Positions 1-7,432 of a stretch of 8,168 nucleotides of DNA are shown piece after piece. This DNA is from Cytophagales bacterium (GTDB taxonomy: Bacteria; Bacteroidota; Bacteroidia; Cytophagales; ES-bin-26). The position numbers and the translations under genes were made by a program. Each line of letters opens with the position of its first letter. Position 1 is the first letter of the stretch. The notes below the pieces were generated by a model, which made no database searches, was not told where the DNA came from, and saw only the letters and a list, made by a program, of their open reading frames with translations. The stretch covers positions 1 to 8,168 of the forward strand of contig JACMKY010000166.1 of the NCBI GenBank assembly GCA_014379925.1. Direction: 5' to 3'.

Positions 1-78
1 CTGCTCGGCAAACTGCCGCAAAAAAGAAGAAGCAGAAACAGAGACACCACTATTGTAGAGCATCAAGTCAGCGTTCAT
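1..78 (-). CDS. Possible 5' end of an unidentified minus-strand gene, cut by the window edge
   Basis: An ATG at 78-76 opens a frame that stays free of stops for 26 codons to the window edge (begins MNADLMLYNSGVSVS). An in-frame TAA lies six codons upstream, so this ATG is the first possible ATG start in the frame. There is no clear Shine-Dalgarno sequence or TAnnTTTG element in the bases just upstream, and the fragment is too short to show any family. It would be transcribed leftward, divergently from the DUF2383 gene at 460. The frame could be open by chance; the sequence left of the window decides this. Confidence 0.3.
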   Translation of the reverse strand, partial: MNADLMLYNSGVSVSASSFLRQFAEQ

Positions 79-459
79 ATTCTAATTAACCTATGTTACC
101 CGGAGGGCAACCAGCCGTGGCGGAAAAAGAAAATACGGAATGAGGATTGACGCACCCGGGATTCTTTTGGTCAAGCGGCTTCCCCGGGGATCTTAGCAAG
201 ACAAGCCATCAGGCCAAAGTGCGTAAAGGAGCCGCAGACCGCAAGATAATCGGATAATTATTTGAATTTGTTCAGTAAATACACTCATTCTCAAAAACCA
301 GTATAAATACCTGCCATCGTAGGTCCGCCGGAATTCGAACCGGCCGGTGGCTTGGTTGGGAGATAAATGGGTTAGCAGCTCGGCAACGGCAACCCTGCGC
401 TTGGATATGCCGTATAATCCGGCACAATCCGCATTCACTAACCATAAACTTTACCACCC
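79..459. other. Intergenic region with no supported gene
   Basis: About 380 bp with no convincing coding sequence. The minus-strand open frames here (for example 193-438) have low-complexity-free but family-less translations and overlap one another. A perfect hairpin at 327-344 (GCCGG, 8-nt loop, CCGGC) reads on the minus strand like a tRNA T-arm (GGTTCGAATTCC), but no acceptor or anticodon stem accompanies it. A TATAAT hexamer sits at 413-418, about 40 nt before the DUF2383 start, without a recognisable -35 partner at normal spacing and without a match to the Bacteroidetes TAnnTTTG element. The promoter of the gene at 460 is presumably in this stretch but I cannot place it. Confidence 0.5.
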
Positions 460-915
460 ATGGAAGAGCAAAATAAGAGAGTTGTTTCCGCTTTGGAAGA
501 TTTGATTCAAGTTAACAATGACGGCAACCACGGCTACAAAACCGCCGCCGACGACATCGACAATCCCGCCTACAAAACCCTTTTTTACGGTTACGCCCAA
601 CAACGGGCGCAGTTTGCTTCTGAATTGACGCGCGAAGCCGAGTTGATGGGGCGCGATCCGGACGCGGGCGAAAGCATAATCGGTACCCTTCACCGCGGTT
701 GGATCAACATCAAATCCGCCTTCACCAGCGGCGGCAGCGAAGCCATCCTGGGCGAGTGCGAAACCGGCGACAAGGCTGCCCTGGAAGCTTACGAGAAAGC
801 ACTGGCTGAGCCTTTGCCCGCCAACATCGAGAGCCTGCTTCGCACCCAGCACCAGTCCGTTCTGGAAGCCTACAACAAGATCAAAACGTTCAAAAACGTT
901 TCTGCCAGCGCGTGA
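460..915 (+). CDS. PA2169 family four-helix-bundle protein (DUF2383, ferritin-like)
   Basis: A 151-residue soluble protein, the normal length for the PA2169/DUF2383 family. What is seen: four amphipathic helical stretches (about residues 5-30, 36-65, 78-115 and 120-143). The family hallmarks are also present: the N-terminal DLIQVNNDGNHGYKTAA segment (14-30), YAQQRAQFASEL (45-56), the GTLHRGWINIK signature (75-85) and the ILGECETGDKAALEAYEKAL helix (96-115). There is no signal peptide or membrane segment, so it is cytoplasmic. Family knowledge: DUF2383 domains adopt a ferritin-like or rubrerythrin-like bundle. The biochemical role is not established, and the genes are often found with stress genes. 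The Glu, Asp and His residues along the helices could bind metal, but this is inference. The ATG at 460 is chosen because the family N-terminus begins right after it. The gene stands alone, converges on the phosphatase gene at 986-4138, and shares a bidirectional terminator with it. Confidence 0.93.
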   Translation: MEEQNKRVVSALEDLIQVNNDGNHGYKTAADDIDNPAYKTLFYGYAQQRAQFASELTREAELMGRDPDAGESIIGTLHRGWINIKSAFTSGGSEAILGECETGDKAALEAYEKALAEPLPANIESLLRTQHQSVLEAYNKIKTFKNVSASA

Positions 916-929
916 GCGGACACATTCAA

Positions 930-982
930 CGATACAGAAAAGGAAGGGATGGCTATTTGCTGTCCCTTCCTTTTCTGTATCG
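930..982. terminator. Perfect 20-bp inverted repeat, likely bidirectional terminator
   Basis: The arms at 930-949 and 963-982 are perfect reverse complements over 20 bp and flank a 13-nt loop. The repeat lies between the stop codons of two convergent genes (915 and 986), where a shared terminator is expected. The A-rich left arm and T-rich right arm place internal T runs (TTTT at 971-974) in the 3' half of the stem. There is no long T tract after the hairpin in either direction, so it is not a textbook intrinsic terminator. It could also protect mRNA 3' ends. The stem length and convergent position make the assignment likely. Confidence 0.8.
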
Positions 983-985
983 GCG

Positions 986-3900
986 CTACTTGGCTTTCAT
1001 CACCAGCAGGGTATAATCATCCTCATTGGGATGGCCGTCCGCCCAGTCGTCTCCCAGCGCCACCAATGCGCGCACGACCTTCAGTGCGGACTGGCTTGCG
1101 TGCCGACCGAAAGTCTCCCGGATGGCGGGATAGTCCAGCATGACCCGTTCCCGGTTGAAGAGTTCGGGTAGCCCGTCGGTCAGCACCAGCAGGGCGTCGC
1201 CGGGATGCAGGTTTTCGGTGATGTTGTGGTACGGGGTGGGCAGCGTAGATCCCAGGAACGGGCCGCGCAAGGTGATGGTTTCCACCGCCCGGGTGGCGTG
1301 CCGGTAGAGGTGCAGGGGAGGCATGCCCGAGGAAGCGATCTTCATCTGGTTGTCTTTGATGCGAATGACGGTTACGCCCATGTACATGGCCCGAATCTGG
1401 AGGTTGCGGATTCCCTCCGAAATGCGCCGGAGCATTTCCACCACGTCGCACTGGTTGGCTAGCGTCTGAAAGTAACTCTTAACGGTGGCCACGATGATGC
1501 CCGACTTGAGGCCGTGTCCGGTGGCGTCGCCCACGATGATGGTGAGGGTGCCGTCCTCGTCCAGCTTATAGTCGTAGTAATCGCCGCCCACTTCCACGCT
1601 GGTCTTCATGTGAGTGGCCAGTTCCAGGTTTTCCAACTGGGGCGCGTGTTGCGGCAGCATAGACACCTGCAAATCCTTGGCCTCTTCCAGTTCCCGCGTT
1701 TTGCGCAGGTTGTCGGCTTCAATAATGGAGAGATGCTGTTCGGTCTTCCGCTTTTCCTCCATCAATTCCAATTGGCTCCGTTTGATTTCCTCGTAGATGG
1801 TGCGCCGCTCGGTCACGTCCCGAACCCGGATCAGGTAGTAGTTTTTCTTTTCCAACTGGAAAGCACTGATGGCTACGTTTCCCCAGAACCGGTTGCCTTC
1901 CTTAGTGCGGTACTCCTCCTCCGTGGTCCAATAACTCCTTTTCATCCCTTCCGCCGCAATGGATTGGTGGTTCTGCTCGGAGAAAGGGCCCGTATTGAGC
2001 AGGGGAACCGTCTGTCCGATGACGACTGATTTGCTACCGAGCTCGAACAAGGCAATGGCTTGCTGATTGCAGTCTTCCACGCGACGGGTGTCGGCGTCCA
2101 GCAGGAAGAGGGCATCGGCCGACGCCTCGAAGATGGTCTGCAGCAGCTTTTCGCTTTTCCGCAGTCGTTCTTCGGCGGCTTTGCGCTCGGTAATGTCGAG
2201 CACAAAGGCAATGCCGTCCTCCTGCATTCCCTCCAGGGAGGACGCGCCCAGCAGGATCGATATGCGTTGCCCGTCCCGGCGGAGGTATTCCTTCTCGTAG
2301 GGTTGGCAGTAGCCGAACCTCCGCAGCTGCTCGTCGGCCAAACGTTCCGCCTCCTCGTAGCCCGGCGGGGTAAGCCAACGCCAGTTGACGAGCCCCCGTT
2401 GCAGGTCCTCGCGCGAGTAGCCCACCATGTTGAGGAAGTAGTCGTTCGATTCGGTGATTGAGCCATCCGACCGCCAGTAGTTGACGCCCATCAGCCCCAC
2501 GTCGTACAAGCGCCGCAGTTTGGCCTCACTGGCCCGTACTTTTTCTTCGGCCCGCTTGCGTTCCGTGATGTCGTCGATCATCACAATCCGGGTTTTTTGT
2601 CCGTTCCGAACGGGCAGGGCGTGCGAAATGACGTGGGCGTAAATAAGCGTCCCGTCTTTTTTCTTCAGTGTCCATTCCTTTTTTCGATCGGCCACCCAGT
2701 TGGCTTTTACCGCGTTCACAAACTGCCGTACCTGGGGAACTTCCCGGGAGTCCCCCAGACCGTCGGCTTTCCGGGCGAAAAATTCTTCCTTCGAATAGTT
2801 GAAATGAAGAATGGCGGCTTGGTTCACTTCCACGAAGTTCAGGGTGTCCACGTCGTAGATCCACATTGGCTGCGGGTTGTTGTCGAACATATCGCGGTAG
2901 CGTTCCTCGCTCTCGTGGAGTTCCCGTTCCGCTTCTTTCCGTTCGGTGATGTCCATTCCGGTGCCCATCATTCCAATCGGACTGCCCTGCCGGTCGTATT
3001 CTCCCACGCCCCGTCCCAACAACCAGTGGACACTTTCGTCGGGCCAGACAACCCGGAATTCCAGGTCGTAGACGGTTTTCTCGCGGAGGGAACCGGCAAC
3101 GGCCTCGCCGAAGCGCGCCCGGTCGTCGGGATGAATCAAGCGCTGGAATCCCTCGAAACTGCTTTCGTAGAGCGATTTGAACTGGCCTTTTTTCAGCCCG
3201 TGAATGGCCTCCATCCCTTCCGACCATTTCGTTTCACCGGTTTGCACCTGCCAGTACCAGGTACCCATGCGGGCGGATTCGAGGGCCAGTTGCAACTGCT
3301 GCTGGGTTTGGTCCAACGTCTGGATGGTCGAACCCAATTGTTCGTTGCTGGCGGTCAATTCCTCGTTGCTGGACACCAATTCCTCGTTGCTGGTGGCCAA
3401 CTCTTCCGTCAGTTGCTGGTAGGCCAGCGTGCGTTCCTGCACTTTCTCCTCCAACTCCAGGTTGGCTTTTTCCAACAATTCCAATCCTTCCCGCCTTTTC
3501 CGCATCTGCTCACGCAGGATTCCGAAGGCCCACAACAGCAACGCAATGCTGACCACCGTACCGGCCACGCGAATGACGCCCGCCGTTTCGTTGCTTTTCT
3601 GGGCCTCCGAGCGGCGCCCGGCGAGGATGCGACGCTCGGAGGTCGCCAGTTGCCGCACGTCGCGCTGAATGCGGTTCATGGCTTCCTTTCCATCCCCTAT
3701 TCGCACGTAGGCGATGGCCGCCTCCAGCCCTTGCACGTTGCGGCGCTGGATGCTGGCGTTCAACTCGAAAAGCAGTCGGCGCACCGCCTTGCTGATGGTA
3801 TTGAGCCGGGCTTGCCGAAGCGTGTCGTCGGGTCGGGCGGACTTTCGGAGCACGGCAACCAGGGAGTCCACCGCGCCGAGGGCCGAGTTGTAGGGTTGCA

Positions 3901-4138
3901 GGTAGGTGCTGTCTTTGGTGAGCAGGTATCCCCGCTGCCCGCGCTGGGCATCCTTCATGATGGAAATGAATGATTCGTAGGCGAGCAGGTTTTCGTTGCT
4001 CTGCCGCAGCTGCTCCGCATTGAATTGCAACAGCCGGGCGTTTCGGTAAGAAACGTACCCGATCACCAGAAAGAGCAGCAGGGACAAACCGAAAATCAAG
4101 GTTACGAAGAAACGCTTTCTTAGCAGCTCTTTTATCAT
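986..4138 (-). CDS. CHASE3-PAS(x4)-SpoIIE/PP2C phosphatase, membrane-bound sensor (RsbU type)
   Basis: A 1050-residue one-component sensor phosphatase. Domains in order: membrane helix 10-31; periplasmic CHASE3 region about 38-180, with the signature MKDAQRGQRGYLLTKDSTYL at 61-80; membrane helix 187-208; coiled coil 210-285 containing three SNEEL/SNEQL heptads; four PAS domains at about 285-400, 412-527, 540-653 and 664-778, each ending in a DITERK or DVTERR motif; coiled coil 780-822; and a C-terminal SpoIIE/PP2C domain 822-1048. Metal-binding motifs of the phosphatase are intact: GGDYYD (851-856, Asp853), GDATGHG (870-876, Asp871), LTDGLPE (986-992, Asp988) and DDYT (1040-1043). The protein has no histidine kinase domain, so output should be dephosphorylation of Ser/Thr, classically of an STAS anti-anti-sigma protein; no such partner is encoded in this window. 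An upstream ATG at 4210 would add 24 residues of poor character. The start at 4138 is preferred because it leads directly into the basic-hydrophobic signal anchor, and because the promoter-like element at 4185-4192 lies inside the extension. The gene is divergent from guaB. Confidence 0.93.
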   Translation of the reverse strand: MIKELLRKRFFVTLIFGLSLLLFLVIGYVSYRNARLLQFNAEQLRQSNENLLAYESFISIMKDAQRGQRGYLLTKDSTYLQPYNSALGAVDSLVAVLRKSARPDDTLRQARLNTISKAVRRLLFELNASIQRRNVQGLEAAIAYVRIGDGKEAMNRIQRDVRQLATSERRILAGRRSEAQKSNETAGVIRVAGTVVSIALLLWAFGILREQMRKRREGLELLEKANLELEEKVQERTLAYQQLTEELATSNEELVSSNEELTASNEQLGSTIQTLDQTQQQLQLALESARMGTWYWQVQTGETKWSEGMEAIHGLKKGQFKSLYESSFEGFQRLIHPDDRARFGEAVAGSLREKTVYDLEFRVVWPDESVHWLLGRGVGEYDRQGSPIGMMGTGMDITERKEAERELHESEERYRDMFDNNPQPMWIYDVDTLNFVEVNQAAILHFNYSKEEFFARKADGLGDSREVPQVRQFVNAVKANWVADRKKEWTLKKKDGTLIYAHVISHALPVRNGQKTRIVMIDDITERKRAEEKVRASEAKLRRLYDVGLMGVNYWRSDGSITESNDYFLNMVGYSREDLQRGLVNWRWLTPPGYEEAERLADEQLRRFGYCQPYEKEYLRRDGQRISILLGASSLEGMQEDGIAFVLDITERKAAEERLRKSEKLLQTIFEASADALFLLDADTRRVEDCNQQAIALFELGSKSVVIGQTVPLLNTGPFSEQNHQSIAAEGMKRSYWTTEEEYRTKEGNRFWGNVAISAFQLEKKNYYLIRVRDVTERRTIYEEIKRSQLELMEEKRKTEQHLSIIEADNLRKTRELEEAKDLQVSMLPQHAPQLENLELATHMKTSVEVGGDYYDYKLDEDGTLTIIVGDATGHGLKSGIIVATVKSYFQTLANQCDVVEMLRRISEGIRNLQIRAMYMGVTVIRIKDNQMKIASSGMPPLHLYRHATRAVETITLRGPFLGSTLPTPYHNITENLHPGDALLVLTDGLPELFNRERVMLDYPAIRETFGRHASQSALKVVRALVALGDDWADGHPNEDDYTLLVMKAK
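3335..3397 (-). repeat. Three 21-bp tandem repeats encoding SNEEL heptads
   Basis: Within the phosphatase gene, residues 248-268 read ATSNEEL, VSSNEEL, TASNEQL: three consecutive 7-residue units encoded by near-identical 21-bp units. They form one coiled-coil heptad each, in the linker between the second membrane helix and the first PAS domain. Similar SNEEL repeats are common in bacterial PAS-containing signalling proteins. Because the units are tandem at DNA level, slippage could add or remove whole heptads without breaking the frame. Confidence 0.85.
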
Positions 4139-4184
4139 AGTAGAGAGTAAAGTAGAATCAAGCGGGTTGGTTGGAGACGAACAT

Positions 4185-4217
4185 CGAAAGTAAGTGGTTT
4201 TGAACAACATTTACAAA
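4185..4217 (-). promoter_or_regulatory. Candidate Bacteroidetes-type promoter of the phosphatase gene
   Basis: On the minus strand a TTTG (4217-4214) is followed after 21 nt by TACTTTCG (4192-4185), which matches the Bacteroidetes -7 consensus TAnnTTTG at 7 of 8 positions. The spacing agrees with the known -33/-7 arrangement. It would give a leader of roughly 40 nt before the ATG at 4138. No Shine-Dalgarno sequence is visible in that leader. Confidence 0.45.
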
Positions 4218-4333
4218 GAACGCGGAATTCGTGTTCATTCCTGGTTGAAAGAACGAGCATTCGTGCGTACCACCGCTTTTCGCTCAAATCACCCTTTCCC
4301 CGAACGTAGCCCGCACCGGACACCCGACCGGGA

Positions 4334-4365
4334 TTTTTTATCCTCGCCAATAAGTCCTACTTTTG
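4334..4365 (+). promoter_or_regulatory. Candidate guaB promoter (TAnnTTTG type)
   Basis: TACTTTTG at 4358-4365 is an exact match to the Bacteroidetes -7 element. The -33 region at about 4334-4337 is TTTT, one base off TTTG, at 20-nt spacing. Transcription would begin near 4371, giving a 5' leader of under 30 nt before the ATG at 4399. That is too short for a riboswitch such as a guanine sensor. The leader is AT-rich and lacks a clear Shine-Dalgarno sequence. Confidence 0.6.
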
Positions 4366-4398
4366 TGCGGCAAATAACCGCCCCTAATTATTTGCCCT

Positions 4399-5868
4399 AT
4401 GAACTTAGATTCCTCCAAGTTCCTCTTCGAAGCCCTTACCTACGACGACGTTCTCCTGTTACCCGCCTACTCGGAAGTGCTGCCGCGGGATACCCGAACC
4501 ACTACGCAACTCACCCGCAATATCCGGCTCAACATCCCACTGGTTTCGGCGGCAATGGACACCGTGACGGAGTACGAACTGGCCATTGCCATGGCCCGGG
4601 AGGGAGGCATCGGCATCATCCACAAGAATATGTCGGTGGAAGCGCAGGCAGAACAGGTTCGCAAGGTAAAACGCTCGGAAAGCGGGATGATTCTTGACCC
4701 GATCACCCTGGGTACCGAAGCCACGCTGGGCGATGCCCACCAGATTATGCGGGATTTCAAGATCGGCGGCATTCCGGTGGTTAACCAGGAAGGAACCCTG
4801 GTGGGAATCGTCACCAACCGGGATCTGCGCTTCCAGCGCGAACTTTCCAGGCCGGTGGTGGAGGTGATGACCAAACACAACCTGATTACGGCGGGGGAGA
4901 GCGTCGACCTCAGTCAGGCCGAAGTGATTTTGCAGGAACACCGGATCGAAAAACTGCCCATTGTCGATAAGAACTACAAGCTCGTCGGCCTGATTACCTA
5001 CAAGGATATTCTCAAGAAAAAAGACAACCCCAATGCCTGCAAAGATGCCTACGGCCGCCTGCGCGCCGGGGCGGCCGTGGGCGTAACGCCCGACTTGCTG
5101 CACCGGGTCGAAGCCCTCATCAAGGCGGGCGTGGACGTGATTAGCATCGATACCGCCCACGGTCACCACGTTGGCGTGGCCAACGCCCTGCGCGCGGTGA
5201 AAGCGGCCTTTCCGGCCCTGGAAGTGATCGTGGGCAACGTGGCCACGGGGGCAGGGGCGCGGGCCCTGGCCGACGCCGGTGCCGACGCGGTGAAGGTGGG
5301 CGTGGGTCCGGGTAGCATATGCACCACGCGCATCATCGCGGGGGTGGGCATGCCCCAATTGTCGGCGGTTTACGAGGCAGCCAAGTCGCTGGCAGGTACT
5401 GGCATTCCGGTTATTGCCGACGGCGGCATCCGCTTTTCCGGCGACGTGGCCAAAGCCATTGCGGCCGGTGCCAGCACGGTAATGGTGGGTTCGATGCTGG
5501 CGGGTACGGACGAAGCACCGGGCGAGATCAGCATCTACGAGGGCCGCAAGTTCAAGAACTACCGGGGAATGGGCTCCCTGGAAGCCATGGAAGATGGTTC
5601 AAAAGACCGCTATTTCCAGGATGCCGAAGACGACGTCAAGAAACTGGTGCCCGAAGGCATTGTGGGACGGGTTCCGTTCAAGGGCAAGGTTTCGGAGGTG
5701 CTCTACCAGATCGTGGGGGGGTTGAAAGCCGGCATGGGTTACTGCGGAGCCAAAGACATTGAAGCCCTCAAGAAAGCGCAGTTCGTGAAGATCACCGTCG
5801 CCGGCGCCCGCGAAAGCCACCCCCACGACGTGCAGATTACCCGGGAAGCCCCGAACTACAGCCGGTAG
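4399..5868 (+). CDS. guaB: IMP dehydrogenase
   Basis: A 489-residue enzyme, full length for bacterial IMPDH. It oxidises IMP to XMP with NAD+, the first committed and rate-limiting step of guanine nucleotide synthesis in the cytoplasm. What is seen: the N-terminal LTYDDVLLLPAYSEVLPRD motif (13-31); two CBS domains inserted at about 95-150 and 155-208; NAD-site Asp251 in SIDTAHGHH; the catalytic loop GVGPGSICTTR (301-311) with nucleophile Cys308; the IMP phosphate and ribose site ADGGIRFSGD (340-349); MLAGTDEAPGE (366-376); and the mobile flap with KNYRGMGS (386-393) and the Arg404-Tyr405 pair. All catalytic residues are present, so the enzyme should be active. The CBS pair suggests allosteric control by purine nucleotides, as known for bacterial IMPDH. 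The gene has its own promoter and diverges from the phosphatase gene. No clear hairpin terminator follows, and the next CDS starts 272 nt downstream. Confidence 0.98.
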   Translation: MNLDSSKFLFEALTYDDVLLLPAYSEVLPRDTRTTTQLTRNIRLNIPLVSAAMDTVTEYELAIAMAREGGIGIIHKNMSVEAQAEQVRKVKRSESGMILDPITLGTEATLGDAHQIMRDFKIGGIPVVNQEGTLVGIVTNRDLRFQRELSRPVVEVMTKHNLITAGESVDLSQAEVILQEHRIEKLPIVDKNYKLVGLITYKDILKKKDNPNACKDAYGRLRAGAAVGVTPDLLHRVEALIKAGVDVISIDTAHGHHVGVANALRAVKAAFPALEVIVGNVATGAGARALADAGADAVKVGVGPGSICTTRIIAGVGMPQLSAVYEAAKSLAGTGIPVIADGGIRFSGDVAKAIAAGASTVMVGSMLAGTDEAPGEISIYEGRKFKNYRGMGSLEAMEDGSKDRYFQDAEDDVKKLVPEGIVGRVPFKGKVSEVLYQIVGGLKAGMGYCGAKDIEALKKAQFVKITVAGARESHPHDVQITREAPNYSR

Positions 5869-6140
5869 ACCAAGGAGAAGGCGGACCGTATCGGCAACAA
5901 GGCTGAGGCGGACTGACCGTCTAATTTAATCTCTGACACGCTCTCCGAAAGGACAGGGACGCCGCGCGGTTTGCTCATTCCGACCCGTTGCCCAACTTGC
6001 CTTACTCAGCGGAGGCTTTTTTCCGGAAAGTCAGGCGTCCTTCCTGTCAACCATCAGCCTATTCGTTCTTAATCCGCTCGATACGGACTACTGATGGATA
6101 CGGATTTCACCCGTTTAATCACCCACCCCGGGTACTTCGC

Positions 6141-7409
6141 GTGAGGCAAGCTATAAAATTGATTGGGAAAGTCCTGTTGGTCATCTCCGCTTGGCCAGCC
6201 GCTGGCACCCTTCTGATGGTCGCCTTCGGTTCGTTGCCCGCTGCCTACGCCCAAAAACGGGTGGGCTCCGTTTCCCTTTCTTTCCAACCCCAAGCCAACG
6301 AACACGTGCAAAGTGCCTTGTTGCGAAACAATGAACTGGTCGTCTTTTCAGTCCGGGTGGACACCAAACGGAGGCAGAGCACGTTGCGCGGCTACGGTTT
6401 CGATCCCCAAGGCGGTACCTTGCGCTGGAGCCGGAACCTGGATTCGGTCAAGGTGGATCCGTGGCTGGCCGTCGCCGGGAAGGGGACCGTTGCGCAATCG
6501 TTCGACAACGCGGTCGCCTCCGGCCTGCGGGGCGACCAGGCCGTGCCTTTGGACTACCAATACTACCTGTCCTTTTCGCCCGACGCGGGCCGGATCCTGG
6601 CGTACGTTTACGACTACAGCCGGAAGAACCTGCTTGCCCGCGCCCTTCTCTTCGACGGGGAAGTCGGCTTGCTGCACCGCGAATCGTTGCCAATCGACAA
6701 CCGGACGGTCAACCACGGCTTGGGTGTAAACCAGGAAGGCGACGTATTTATCCTCAACAGCAACCCGGAGGGTGACCTCCAACTGGAGGTCGGTAACCTG
6801 CAGACCGCCGAACGTTCCTTGCTGGAGGTGCCGGGCGGCAGTGGCGCGCGTCAACAATTCCTGCTCCAGTTTATTCCCGGGGAGGCCTGGGTAATGAATA
6901 CCGTGGGCAACGCCGCCCTGCCGCAGGGAACGATGTTCACGCGTTTTGATCTGAAAAGTAAAACCACGGTGCAGGCCGAATACCTGCCTCTGCCCGAATC
7001 AGTGAAGGCGGCCGTGGCCGACGGGGGTGGCTTTTTGGAATTGACCGGTTGTCGGGTAAATTTCCGGAAAGAAGTGAGTATGTTGCTGGAGAAAAGAAAC
7101 CTTTTAAGCGCTAGTTACGCGTATCAACCCCACGCAGTGAATAATCCGGCGAACTGGCGCGCCCGCAAAGCCGTCGTTCAAACGGGCAACGCCGCCGTGC
7201 TGACCTACGACACGCTGGGAGTCGTTCTGGACGAGCGGGTGATCCGACGGAATGAAAAGGTGAATGCCGAAGAGGTACCCAACGATTTCTCCTACGCGGT
7301 GTTTCCCCGGCCCGGCCTCGACCAAGAATTGACCACCGAAGGCAGGGTGATCCGGTTGGAAGCCAGGAAAGGTACCTTTCAGTTGAACACGTACTTGAAT
7401 TCGTACTAA
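6141..7409 (+). CDS. Exported protein of unknown family with N-terminal signal peptide
   Basis: A 422-residue protein I do not recognise. With the GTG start at 6141 it begins with a textbook signal peptide: basic N-region (MRQAIKLIGK), hydrophobic core about 11-30, and a likely signal peptidase I site AAYA|QKR after residue 37. The frame stays open upstream to a TTG at 5988, but those 51 codons are Pro/Arg-rich and would bury the signal, so the GTG is preferred. A TTG at 6159 is the other option. The mature part lacks further membrane helices, lipobox or T9SS-type C-terminal domain that I can see. It consists largely of short alternating beta-like strands separated by turns (for example LSFSPDAGRILAYVYDY at 143-159 and GDVFILNSN at 200-208), which hints at a beta-propeller-like fold; this is inference. 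Only one cysteine (304) remains in the mature chain. The small membrane protein gene follows after 23 nt, so the two may be co-transcribed. Confidence 0.75.
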   Translation: MRQAIKLIGKVLLVISAWPAAGTLLMVAFGSLPAAYAQKRVGSVSLSFQPQANEHVQSALLRNNELVVFSVRVDTKRRQSTLRGYGFDPQGGTLRWSRNLDSVKVDPWLAVAGKGTVAQSFDNAVASGLRGDQAVPLDYQYYLSFSPDAGRILAYVYDYSRKNLLARALLFDGEVGLLHRESLPIDNRTVNHGLGVNQEGDVFILNSNPEGDLQLEVGNLQTAERSLLEVPGGSGARQQFLLQFIPGEAWVMNTVGNAALPQGTMFTRFDLKSKTTVQAEYLPLPESVKAAVADGGGFLELTGCRVNFRKEVSMLLEKRNLLSASYAYQPHAVNNPANWRARKAVVQTGNAAVLTYDTLGVVLDERVIRRNEKVNAEEVPNDFSYAVFPRPGLDQELTTEGRVIRLEARKGTFQLNTYLNSY

Positions 7410-7432
7410 CCCCGTCCGTTGCCCGCCCTGCC

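Noticed and set aside
320..400. Possible tRNA gene on the minus strand
   Set aside because: Only the T-arm-like hairpin fits, and its loop is 8 nt. The bases after it (GGACCTA) have no complementary acceptor strand upstream, and the CTCCCAA anticodon-like loop is flanked by stems that do not pair.
193..457. Minus-strand open frames of 81 and 61 codons
   Set aside because: They overlap each other in different frames, one runs across the DUF2383 start region, neither has a plausible upstream signal, and neither translation resembles a protein family.
2597..3973. 458-codon plus-strand open frame
   Set aside because: It lies antisense to the PAS-encoding part of the phosphatase gene. The translation is a His/Val/Gly-rich shadow typical of GC-rich antisense frames, while the minus strand shows clear domain motifs.
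4366..4398. Riboswitch in the guaB leader
   Set aside because: The leader downstream of the -7 element is about 30 nt, too short to hold an aptamer and expression platform.
4459..5358. 299-codon minus-strand open frame
   Set aside because: It is antisense to guaB, whose plus-strand product carries all IMPDH motifs; the frame is a composition shadow.
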